A stretch of DNA of 64,000 bases. Source: Dillenia suffruticosa (taxonomy: Eukaryota > Streptophyta > Magnoliopsida > Dilleniales > Dilleniaceae). The stretch lies in NCBI GenBank assembly GCA_033439265.1, contig JAVTVX010000024.1, forward strand, positions 5,273,001 through 5,337,000, in the 5' to 3' direction. The notes under the pieces were generated by a model. That model was not told the DNA's origin and made no database searches. It saw nothing but the letters and a program-made list of their open reading frames with translations. The position numbers were made by a program, and so were the translations under genes. This document shows positions 24,863 to 35,721 of the stretch, in pieces; position 1 is the stretch's first letter; the number at the start of each line of letters is the position of its first letter.

Positions 24863-27362
24863 TTATTTCTTACGAAGGTAGAAGAAGCCAATGATCATAG
24901 ACACACCCACAACAGCCAAAGGAACAGCCCAGTATTGCACTGGTATGTCCTTCAGCCTCTGACCAAGGTTAGCAGGTTCCTTCTTGGTGGAAATCTTTAC
25001 TTCCTGGAGTTCTGGCATGGATGGGTCAAGCTCACCAATGCAAAACGTCTCCATAAGCTCCCTGGCATCTTGGCTATGCCCAGCATCTTCAAATGCTTCT
25101 TTAGCATCTTTCCCTGAAAGAAGTGTAAAAATACAAATTCATGTCTAGCATTCATAAGAAACATTATTTTGGGAGGTATATTTCCAGGTTCAACACTAAC
25201 AAAGAAAACCTTTGAACATTACCAGTTACTTCAAGAACAACATCATCTCCACCAGGGTGGTCGTCCAAGTACGTTGACACATCATACACCTGAAACAATA
25301 CCAGAAGATGTGGGAGATAAGCACATGAGACCTGTAGACAACTATAGTAAAACAAGTCTTTAAAAGGGATGCAATAGAAAGATTGTCCAATGATTATTTA
25401 ATTTCTCAAAAACCTTGTTAAATGCATAAGTTAAATCATATTTGATTCACCTTAATGCAACAGTGTCATGGGCCATATTTCCTTTTTATATTTGTGACTA
25501 GGTTGGCTTAAAAAATAGAGGCCAGGATTGGGTAACAAGCACTAATTCATATTGGTTGCCCAGTCTAAATCACCATTAAGTACATTGTGAGAAAGTACAG
25601 TTCATCAAAAAAAGCTAGCAGCTGCATCCCTAGATATTCAAGCAAAAGACACTCCCGTTCACATCCTATGCTAGAAGCCTAGAACTAAAATGGTCTTTAT
25701 TGTACTCCTAATTTGGACAAGATCATCTATATATCGGGATGACTACAGCCTATTAAAAATGAGTTTGAATCTTAATTAATAAACCTTTAAAATGCAAACA
25801 GGGTTTAAACATAGCCTAAAAAGAAAGACAATCCTCTGGAATGAAAAAGACTCCATCTAAGGCCCCAGTTGCCTTCACTCATTTTGCCAGAAGTCAGTGC
25901 CACAGTGAAGGCTGAACAGATTTTCCCATTAATTGTCATCATCTAGCACCATGTAGCTTGGATAAACTAACCCATAGGCATTCCTAATCCACCAAGAAGA
26001 TATCAGAGTGAAGTTTTACATAAAAAATTAGCAGATTTTGCTAATTTATCTTTGTCCACCATATACGTTAATCAATAACAATGAAACCTTAGGAATTACA
26101 AATTTTTCAGTAACTCTAATATTGAAAGCAGCTTATTGCATGGCAGCATTCTCATTGACAAACAAATATGCTACTCATTGAGCTTCTTTTGTAAGAATGC
26201 AACATTTGCTAAGGATGATTGTTGCTAATAAAAGGAGGCTGTAACAGGCTCCAAGGTACCCAGCAGAAAGAAACACAGACATGGGAGCATATTGTAATTC
26301 CCCTCAAGCAAGGCGAGTTTGTTATACAAACATCAAACAGTAGTGGTGCTTGTCAATTGCTTTACATATTTTTTCAGCAACCTCAGAACAGAATAACTCC
26401 TTTAAGAGTTTTGGTCGTATGACATATATATAGCTAGATTTGCTTGTCCCAAGAACTCCCATTAACCAAACTCCCAAATATCACAAACATGTGCTTCACC
26501 AAGCTGGAACATTAGAATTCTTTTTCTCTATCTACATTGGGAACAGATAAAAAGCTTAACCCACAAAACTTTTCCACATCACTCATTGGGGATTCTAATC
26601 TACCCGAAACCAACAAAATCTCCCAATGCCCTCTCTCATCTTCATTGTGTCCCTAACAAACATAGCACAGCACCACATCAAGCAACCACAGATAACTCTG
26701 ATACAATGCTTTTACAGAAAGAGAGACCCACGTGGGAATGTCGATAAAAAGAATATTCAAAAATGCTAACAAGATAGGTTTATCTGCACGGAAATTACAG
26801 TCAAAGAAGGATTATCAACCACAGGAGGCACAATTCTGAGTACTAAAAGAAGAAAAGTAAAATCATGATATGAAAGCAATATATGTTGAAAACAAGCAAT
26901 CTATGGCGGTAGAGACTAGCAATCAACAATTTATAGTAACAAATAAAACGAACTCTCAAACGTAAATAAAACAGGACCCAGGTAATAAATATTACTTCAT
27001 AAGATCCAAAGATTAATGTAGTTGAATCACACCCAAATAGGCTAATAACATGCAGAGACTAAACTCCAAAATTTAAACAAACCAGAAAATATTAGTGGTC
27101 ACATATCACAATAAAAAAGAAAGATCAAGATATATGATATAAAAAATGAAACCCTATATTCAAAATAAATCAACACACGAGCAAAAAGGAGCAAAACCCA
27201 CAAAAATTAATCCAACACCAGTACATATCAAAGTCAAAAATCAAAAGGGGGAACACAAACAGAGAAGAAAAAAACCTTGCCGTCGATGACAACCCAGCAG
27301 TCATTCTTGGTACTGTGCTGTGAAGTTTCTTGCATTGAGTACAGCTTCGTCAATGTCGGCAT
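24863..27362 (-). CDS. Cytochrome b5, ER tail-anchored (CB5-A-like)
   Basis: Small haem electron carrier of the ER membrane, serving desaturases, hydroxylases and some P450s. Exons: 27276-27362, 25223-25289, 24863-25113, total 134 residues. N-terminus [12 protein letters not shown] is typical of the CB5-A subgroup. Haem ligands are His40 in DDHPGGDD and His64 in [13 protein letters not shown]. After a linker, residues about 112-130 ([19 protein letters not shown]) form the tail anchor, ending in RKK. Intron 1 is long (about 2 kb). All junctions are in frame and nothing is broken. A (CT)n-rich leader lies directly upstream (27363-27390). The gene is divergent from the P450 at 28342. DNA about 90 bp upstream of its ATG is repeated at 34.85 kb by the tandem duplication. 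Confidence 0.94.
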
Positions 27363-27539
27363 TCTCTCTCCCTCTCTCTCTCTCTCTCCCTCCCGCCCCA
27401 GACTTTCTTGGGTCTTCTATTCTGTCTCTCCCTCTATTTTCTGGCCCGTCTTCCTTAGTCGTACGAGTTTGTTTGTGCTGCTCTCAAAGGGAGAGCCCAA
27501 CATACCCTAACCTAGCAATTGGCGTGCGGAGGGGGTAAG

Positions 27540-28341
27540 GCTTGGACTTGATAAAATTACTTTTTTATCCCTAGAATTGGATCAAAGGATCGCCCAATAA
27601 CAAAAATCACGAAAATATAAATTTTACAAAAATTCCAATGCTCAATTTCTCAAAAAACACTTAGCTAGAAATTTTTTTATCATCTTAAGTATCCTAGAAG
27701 AGATATTTAATCCAAGATGTGCACAACAAGGGCAAATATAAGGTCAAAATCAGAAATTGAATTATTAGAGTTTAAGAGTCAAATTAATTAGTATACTAGT
27801 GTCTGGAATTTTCTTTATTTTGTGTAGTTTTCACAAGATTTAATAAGAAAGGGTTCATTAAAAGTATATATTATTTTTTTATTTGGTATATTAATTCTAT
27901 TTCCCGATCAAATCTCATAAAATCCCTATAGAATCATTAAAACTAATACTCATGCAATGAATACAAAGGATATGAGGGGCTAAAGATAATGATTTGCTAA
28001 CATTGAACACAATTCTAAGAATAATGCAAAGAGATTAAATGAATGAAAGACCATATGCATTGAATCCTATATAATAGTATTTCTTAATATGTTCTTAAAT
28101 TTTTTACTTAATTTAAATATATATATATATATATATATATATTAATTAATTTCAATTTATTAAAGTTTGGATAGATTGTCATTTAGAATTTGATTCATTG
28201 GTATTGACTCATTTGGTGTATGTAATATTATTTAAATATAAAAAGGATTCTGTTTAATGTTATTTTTAAATAAATATATATATATACTCCAAGAGCCTCA
28301 AATATATTCTCCAAAGAAGTGTTCAAGCTCTGAGAGCATCA
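27540..28341 (+). promoter_or_regulatory. P450 copy A upstream region
   Basis: AT-rich spacer between b5 and P450 A. An (AT)n tract lies at 28120-28141 and a good TATA-like stretch (TAAATATATATATATA) at 28271-28286, 56-71 bp before the ATG. The right unit keeps the surrounding sequence but has lost most of this tract. Confidence 0.55.
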
Positions 28342-30549
28342 ATGGAACTTTCTACAGTGGTTTGTGGGTTGGCTTTTGTTCTTTGCTTCACCTTAGTACT
28401 GACCAGATGGAATGATTTAAGATACAGGAGGAAAGGCTTGCCTCCAGGGACAATGGGTTGGCCAATTTTTGGTGAGACCTCAGAGTTTCTTAAACGGGGA
28501 CCAGATTTCATGAAAAGACAAGGAGCAAAGTGAGTGATTTTCATTACACTACACTTTCTGCTAACATCAATGTACTAATCCTCGTCATGTTTCTGCTGTT
28601 TCATATTCATCGTACTTCTGCTTTAAATCATGACAGGCATGGAAATCTCTTCAAAACACACATATTAGGATGTCCCGCAGTTATATGCATGGATGCAGAT
28701 TTGAACAGATATATTCTCCTAAATGAAGCAAAAGGACTCGTTGCTGGCTATCCACGTTGCTGGCTTGACATACTGGGTAAATGCAACATTGCCGCAGTCC
28801 ACGGAGCAGCCCACAAGCATATTAGAGGATCATTGTTATCCATAGTAAATCCTAGCATGATTAAAGACAGACTTTTCACTAAGATTGACAAAGCTGTGAG
28901 ACCCTTCCTTGCCAATTGGGATGGCAAAATAGTTGATATCCAAGAAAAAATGATTGAGGTATGTTCAATTACACAATCAGTCATACATTATGTTAAACTA
29001 CATGAACTGAAATTTACCTCTTTTCTTTTCCTTAAATTTCAGATGGCAGTCCTCCTATCCTTTGAGCAACTTCTGGATAACGAAGCACATTCAGTTTGTC
29101 AGGCTCTCAGACATGAGTTTAATAACCTGGTGCTAGGAACTGTTTCGTTGCCTATTAATTTTCCAGGCACAAATTATTATAAAGGATTCCAGGTATGTTT
29201 TTGGAGATTTCACGGGATCTTGTTCAGGAGTTTTTTTTTTTTTTTTTTTTTTTTTCCTCCTTTTGACATGTAATCTGCTTATGTCAGGCAAGGAAAAATA
29301 TTATCAAAATCTTGAGAAAAATCATAGATCGAAGAAGAGCCGCTTCAGAGACTTGTAATGACTTGCTAGACTGCCTGCTGAATGAGAAAGACCCCAAATA
29401 TAGCCTTAATGATGAGGAAATAGTTGATCAAGTGATTGCATTTTTCAATTCGGGCTATGAAACTATTTCTACTACTTCAATGATGGCCCTTAAGCATCTT
29501 CATGATCACCCCAAAGTTCTTCAGGAACTTCGAGTAAGTCACAGCAGTTAGATTTAAACTATAAATATTTTCTGTCAACAATCAATTGTGTCATGATCAA
29601 TTCCTCAAATTCGGGTTAACCGTTCAGGAAGAGCATTTAGCAATTCAAGAAAGGAAAAGGCAGGGTGAACTGCTAGACTCTAATGACTGCAAGTCCATGA
29701 CTTTCACTCGTGGGGTATGAACGATCTTGGAATGCTTTTGAGTTGTTTTCTTATACGTAGTGAATCTAGTCAGACAGTTTTTCTTTTGCTGAATTGCAGG
29801 TTATCTTGGAAACAATGAGATTGACTACGATTGTAAATGGGGTAATGAGGAAGACAACAGATGATATAGAGATCAATGGTTTGTCGATTGAGGCCTCCAT
29901 CAAACATGTTAAAGCAACTTTCTGGAACAGAATTTGTTTATGTCTTTGTTACTTTCTGCAGGATATATTATACCAAAAGGATGGAGAATTTATGTCTATT
30001 TTAGAGAGAGCAACTACAATCCTTTTCTCTATCCAGAACCTTTTGACTTTAATCCATGGAGATGGCTGGTCAGTTGGGCAATCATGAAATCCAATTTTAT
30101 TTGGCGAATATCTGTGATGTTAATTTCACTAAGGATGAAACTAAAAGTTTACCAAATGTTAACTGGAATGCAGGATAAGAAGCTAGAGTCACACAACCAT
30201 TTCCTTTTATTTGGAGGAGGAAGCAGACTGTGTGTTGGAAAAGAATTGGGAATTGCTGAAATATCTGTTTTCCTTCATTACTTTGTTACAAAATACAGGT
30301 AAACTACCTGCCTATCCATCAGCTCGGCAAGCTTATTCCCCAGGATCATCTCCCTAAATTGAAATAGCCTTTCCTCATGTATCTCTTGTTATCCATATTA
30401 TTGTCCATAACATGCGATTTCTTTCTTTCTTTCTTTCTTTCTTTCTTTTTCACAGATGGGAAGAAGTCGGGGAAAACAAAATTCTGAAGTTCCCTAGAGT
30501 GAAAGCACCAAATGGACTGCATATGGCTATATTCACTAATGTTGTCTAG
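28342..30549 (+). CDS. Cytochrome P450, CYP85A-like, tandem copy A
   Basis: CYP85A enzymes are ER-bound brassinosteroid C-6 oxidases (6-deoxocastasterone to castasterone). Nine exons: 28342-28529, 28637-28958, 29043-29192, 29288-29533, 29628-29714, 29800-29878, 29962-30068, 30174-30298, 30456-30549, giving 465 residues, the family length. Seen: an N-terminal membrane anchor, RKGLPPGTMGWPIFGET, I-helix FFNSGYETISTTSMMA (T at about 279), ExxR as ETMRL (335-338), NPWRWL, and haem loop FGGGSRLCVG with Cys413. All junctions are GT-AG and in frame. The stop is TAG at 30547. It diverges from classic CYP85A1 at many sites (for example PRCWLDILG where the family has PQSMLDILG), so the exact substrate is uncertain. 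Confidence 0.9.
30421..30450. repeat. (CTTT)n microsatellite in P450 A intron 8
   Basis: A run of CTTT units just before the exon 9 acceptor. The matching tract in copy B (about 37800-37818) is shorter. It probably serves as the polypyrimidine tract. Confidence 0.85.
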
Positions 30550-32179
30550 TCTAAACATCAGAATATAAGTGCAGCATAACCAAGATTTGCTAGTGCATTT
30601 GAAAATCATTTATCAATCTTCATTGTCACATCAATACACATCAAACATTCATCGCAACATGAATGAATTTGTTCAATAAAGTTATCATTTATTTGAATAG
30701 CATTGCTAAATAGACAATCCTGATACATTTCTTAAAATAAAACACCATGATTGGGCACTATCTGCACTTTTATGGAGGCATCCAAATGTATGCCTACTTT
30801 CTTTTTTTCTGAGTCAGCTCGACTAATGTTCCTTCCGCATTCAATTCTGGGTGCCGTCTCTGAAATTGGTCAAGAATATCTCACCCACCCCCCTTTTTTT
30901 TATGGAAATATCCCTTACAGAAACATGGTAAATTATATCTTACTCTGCAATCCTTCCATTTGAAAGTATCTCTTTGTTTTCGGGATAATATTGCCTTCAC
31001 ACCAATTTGACCAAACAAATGGGACATTTGGGACAGAAAGACCGTAACGTATACTGAACAAAGCATATGGTAGCCATCACATTTTTTGAATTTACAATAT
31101 GGGATATTTGTTTACATGTTAAATTTCCCATCCACTAATTCAGTGTCTAGGCATGATATATAAATACAAGAACTATCCACCTTAATAGTTAATTTTTAAA
31201 GTAAAATAAGTTATTCACTTTTTTTGTTTTTATAAATTATTGGTATATAACAATCATGTTAGATTCAACTAAATCTAATTCAAAATTGGATGGGTTTGAC
31301 CCTTAATAGATAAATCTTTTCTGACACTTATTTTTGTCATACATAAGATTGTTGTTTAAGAAATACCAATACTTGACTATCGGATCAACAAACATCGGTA
31401 AAGTAAGTTGTTTTCTAAAATTTCATCGTTTTTTTTTTGGTACAGAAATTTCATCATCATGACTTGAGCACAAGGTGGAGCCCTCATCCACTTTATCAAA
31501 GAAAATTGACCGTTAATTTGCTTCATATCCAAGGTGACAAATTTTAAATTCTTGAAGTTTCTATTACACCTCATCATCCATAACTCCAAAAAGACAAAAA
31601 TAAAACAGTTTTATAGTACATTTCTTTGGGCAAAATCTGGCAAAGTATTGAATTGGCCGAGTTATTAAGTGATAGAATTGTGATTGCATTTGTAACTTTG
31701 AGATTTTGATTAGAGACATAATTTGGGCATTCTGAATTATATTTGTTTACATTTCTGCGATGTATGAATCTAATTAATTAGTTGGGTTGTATTTTTTTCT
31801 TCATCTCCAAAAGCAATGTCATTCCTCCATCTCTGAGAAATAATGAAATGTGCATTCCCTCTGGGGTAACATGAAAAATGGAATTCCCAAAAACCATACA
31901 CAAAAATAGATATGCACTAGAAGACCCTGCCACTACTAACAACAGGGAAGCTAAGAAAACGTTCTCACAAATTAAGTAGGAGGGAGGGCAAGCTAGTACA
32001 AATTTTCAGGGTCATCAGTACGAACAAAAGTGAGGGACAAGAAATATGAGCACTTTACCAAATTCAGCAACATACCCAAAAGATGTCTACCTGTATCTCT
32101 TGAAACAGCTCTACACTGGCTTCTTTTCCAGCCTCATGAGAAGGAACAAATACCGGCATATCTCTTCAATTTATCCCTT
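30550..32179. other. Intergenic DNA between P450 A and the WD40 relic
   Basis: No gene. Contains the P450 3'UTR and AT-rich DNA. About 30760-31130 has no counterpart in the right unit, where the match resumes near 38115, so this is an insertion in unit A or a deletion in unit B. Confidence 0.6.
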
Positions 32180-33530
32180 CTAATTTGCAAAAGCTTTTTG
32201 ACTGCGCAAATAGATCAGCAATTGCTCATCACCACCAACAGCCAGAACACCTGAAATTGAATTTTCTGAAGCTATACATGGAATGCCATCTGAAACAAAT
32301 CAACATCCAAAAACAAAGACAATATTGATAAACCCTTCAGAGTGATACGGATTCACCAATTTCATGCTATTTATGAACATGGACTAAGCCTACAAACTCA
32401 AAGTTGACGCTATATCAAGAGCATTCCAAGCCGTAATAACCCTGAGAACACCTTTGAAGATGTTACTTAAAAGGTAGGTAATCATTCTCAGAGATCTCAA
32501 ATATATCATGATAAAGAGAAACACGATCCTGAATAAGGTCAGGGAACACAATATTTAGGAGGCAAGCCAACTAAAGCAGAGTGAAGCATACCTTTGAAAT
32601 GATGTACGGTCCCCAGCTTCCTTCCTGAGGACAGGTCCCAGATGTAAACATATCCATCATCATTGCCAATAATCCCTTGACCAGCTAGTGAGCAAATAGT
32701 AGCAGCCCTGCCAGAGAATTTAACAATTAAAAATTTGGTGGTAACAAATATTTATGTTCTGCACCTGTTTATTAAAAAAAAAAAAAAAACCAACTAATCA
32801 GTTGGGCTTAGGAATTATTGATTCAAAAGATAAAGTTTTGATGAATTGTTTCCACTTTCTAAAGCTTCAGGTTCCTGAAGCATGACACTTATCTTGTTGA
32901 AGGCTTTCTTATCCTATGAATCGTTTTCTTACAATGATTATATTTGCCTCATTTTCCAATCACACATTGTGATGGTTGAGTATTGAAGTTTAGTGGCTAA
33001 GCAGATGTTAATGAAATTATGAAGTATGGAGCATCAACTGCATTTCCTTCATAAACATCACAACCACCAACAGTTAATATGAATGTTATTTCATAAATTA
33101 TTTGCTGTGATACATCACATGCAGCCCAGTTAAACACATTTCAGATGCAAAACAGTCAGGATCGAGCTCAGTTCCATGGGACAATATAAAACCCTATGTA
33201 TGTTCTGACGTTCAACATTCATAACATGATGCTTATGAAGGCATAATAAATGGCGTGGAACTCTTCCTTTTATGCTTTAAAATAATTTTTCCCCTAGAAA
33301 AAGAAATGAAGGCCATAAAAATATTTATATCAGTGAGGATGCTAAAATTATGCACCTTGGATCCAATGAACTTCCAAAGATCGCCATGTCTTTTACCAGC
33401 AACGCTAACCTCCAACATCCAACAGGATATGCTTTCCCATCACTTGATTGACAATCATGTTGAGCATTGGAGTCATTAACTGAGACAAGAAGCCATACAG
33501 CGATATTCTTCCCTTCTAGTGACATAAAAA
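32180..33530 (-). pseudogene. 3' fragment of the FYR-WD40 gene, 5'-truncated duplicate
   Basis: Copies of the last three exons of the gene at 39108-46714: exon 15 (about 32180-32289, stop TAG), exon 14 (32592-32707, GYVYIWDLSSGRKLGTVHHFK) and the 3' half of exon 13 (33356 to about 33530). The reading frames and splice sites inside the fragment are still intact. The sequence stops abruptly within exon 13 at the duplication breakpoint, so the first 12 exons and the start are absent. It lies tail to tail with P450 A. Confidence 0.9.
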
Positions 33531-34843
33531 TTATTAATTATTTTATATAATGATTTTTATATAAATATTATTTATTTTCCAAACATAATAGAATAATCAT
33601 ATTTTATAATAAAAATAAAAAATAATAAAATATATAATTATTAAACATAAGATAAATAATATAAAAAATAAAAATTATGATTAAATAAATAAATAATTCA
33701 TTAAATATGAAAAAATATATAAATATAAAAAATATAAAGATTTTTATATAAATATTAATTAATTCAACGTGTGAAAATGTTTTGAAGATCGGAAACGTTT
33801 TGAAAACGAGGAAACGCTAGTATTCAGAAGTTTTCGTGCTTCATAGACTAGAGTAACAATAGGTACCACTAGACATGAGCAAGGTTCTGATTTAAACCTT
33901 AATTGAATCGAAAGCAAACCTTATAAAACTAAATCAGAATTTTAAAAATGGTTTTGATCAGACTTTCGAACTAAAATCGCTAAGCCACCAACTTGGTTTT
34001 AATTTTGAATTAGAATCATGAAAATTATTAAAAAAAAATTATGAGAACTATAAAAAAATAATACAAAAATCATAAAAATTATAGAATTGGGAGTATAAAA
34101 ATTTTCTAATTTTAAAACTAAATCCAAAACTATCATTTGGTTCTTGTTTCAATTTTTTTATCTACCAACCAAAATTATAAGTTCCAATCCTATTCCGAGC
34201 CTTTGGCAATGTCAAGCAACTACATTCTTTGAGCACTACAAAAATTCCACGTCATTGGCCCCTCATTTCTTTTCTTTTTTTTTTTCCTTCTTCTCTCGGA
34301 TTTATTTGTCTTGCATTCAAAATTCAAATAATAGACCTTTTTCTCCGATGTGACAGCCTAATGGTCACAGTTCTCCTCCCTCAATCCGATGATTTCAAGT
34401 TCAAATCTCAATATAACAAAAAAAAAAGACCTTTTTGTATTTAAGAGACAGTATTATATTTTTTTTATTTTGGTTTTTGGTTTTTACCAAGGTGCTCTAA
34501 GTGAAATTTTTCTTTTATTTTTTTTATACAAAATAGTACATTTAAAGAGAAATATAAGGCAACAAATTTGAAAATCGACTTTTATATTACAAAGAAACTC
34601 ATAAGTCACCTATTTTTAATTTTCGACTTGAAAAGGTAATTTGTTGCTCTTAGGATTTTTCTATCTCTTTCTATATAATTTTTTATTTATTTACTTATTT
34701 ATAACTGTGGCTATAACAATGCAAAATCTGATTTCTTTCTAATGGTCTCAGGTTATTCAAATTTAAAAATTCAATTTGGCATTTTTTTTTTTTTTTTTTT
34801 TTTTACCTCCTTTCTAGTTAGTCCAAACCTTGAATGGTCAGCC
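33531..34843. other. Junction spacer between the two duplication units
   Basis: About 1.3 kb not shared by the two units. The first 250 bp are almost pure A/T, then there is low-complexity intergenic DNA, a small tRNA-like repeat near 34352-34430 and a poly-T tract at 34783-34804. No coding signal. Confidence 0.7.
34352..34430 (+). mobile_element. Short tRNA-like SINE copy
   Basis: Shows GCCTAATGGTCACAG (A-box-like), then TTCAAGTTCAAATCTC (B-box-like), and ends in an A-rich tail after AATATAAC. Similar to the elements at 47822-47908 and, on the minus strand, 55801-55888. Confidence 0.55.
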
Positions 34844-34916
34844 ATATCCTCCTTGGTCGTACGAGTTTGTTTGTGCTGCTTTCAAAAGAAGAGCCCAACA
34901 TACCCTAACCGTGAGG

Positions 34917-34931
34917 CGGGGGGGGGGGGGT
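34917..34931. repeat. Poly-G run
   Basis: A mononucleotide G tract in the P450 B upstream region. The equivalent place in the left unit reads GCGGAGGGGG. Confidence 0.85.
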
Positions 34932-35721
34932 AACGCTGGGACTTGATAAAATTACCATTTTGTCCCTCAAATTAGGTTAAAGAGATTGTTCTTTTGTTAC
35001 ATAGCAAATCACAAATATTTAAGTTTTACGAGAATTTCAACACTTAATCCAAAAAAAAAAAACACTTATTAAGAATTTTTTATCAGTTGAATATTTAGAG
35101 ATATTTAATCCAAAATAAAAACAACAAGAGTAAATATAAGATTAAAATCAGAAATTCAATTATTAGAGTCTAAGAGTCAAATTAATTAATATCTTAATAC
35201 TTGAAATTTTCTTTATCTTGTGTGATTTTCATGAGATTTAATAAGAAAGAGTTCATAACAAGTTATATTTCTCTTGTATTTGGCATCTTCATTTTTTTCC
35301 CCCAATCAATTCTCATAAAATCTCTGTAAAATCATTAACACCGATACTCATCCAACAAATACAAAGGATATGGGGGGCTAAAGATACTTATTTGCCAACA
35401 TTGAACACAGTTCTAAGAATAATGCAAAGAGATTAAATGAATGAAAGACCATATGCATTGAATCCTATAAAATAGTATTTCTTACTATGTTCTTAAATTT
35501 TTTACTTAATTTAAAAAAATATATTTTAATCAATTTCAATTTATTAAAGTTTTGATAGATTGTCATTTAGAATTTGATTCATTGGTATTGACTCATTAGG
35601 TGTATGTAATATTATTTTAATATAAAAAAGATTCTGTTTAATGTTATTTTTTAAAAAAAATATATGCTCCCAGAGCCTCAAATATATACTACAAAGAAGT
35701 GTTCAAGCTCGGAGAGCATCA

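Larger units (their letters stand above)
27449..33530. repeat. Tandem duplication, left unit
   Basis: Near-identical to 34844-40439 except for small indels. The unit starts in the b5 upstream region (GGTCGTACGAG-type sequence) and includes the P450 copy A, its 3' flank, and the last exons of the WD40 gene. It ends at GTGACATAAAA inside WD40 exon 13, after which the two loci differ entirely. Confidence 0.93.

Noticed and set aside
34352..34430. A true tRNA gene
   Set aside because: The boxes are tRNA-like but no cloverleaf with acceptor stem forms and it ends in poly-A, so it is a SINE-type repeat.
33531..34843. Transposon that caused the tandem duplication
   Set aside because: I could not find terminal repeats or target duplications framing this spacer. 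The small SINE in it is too short to explain the event.
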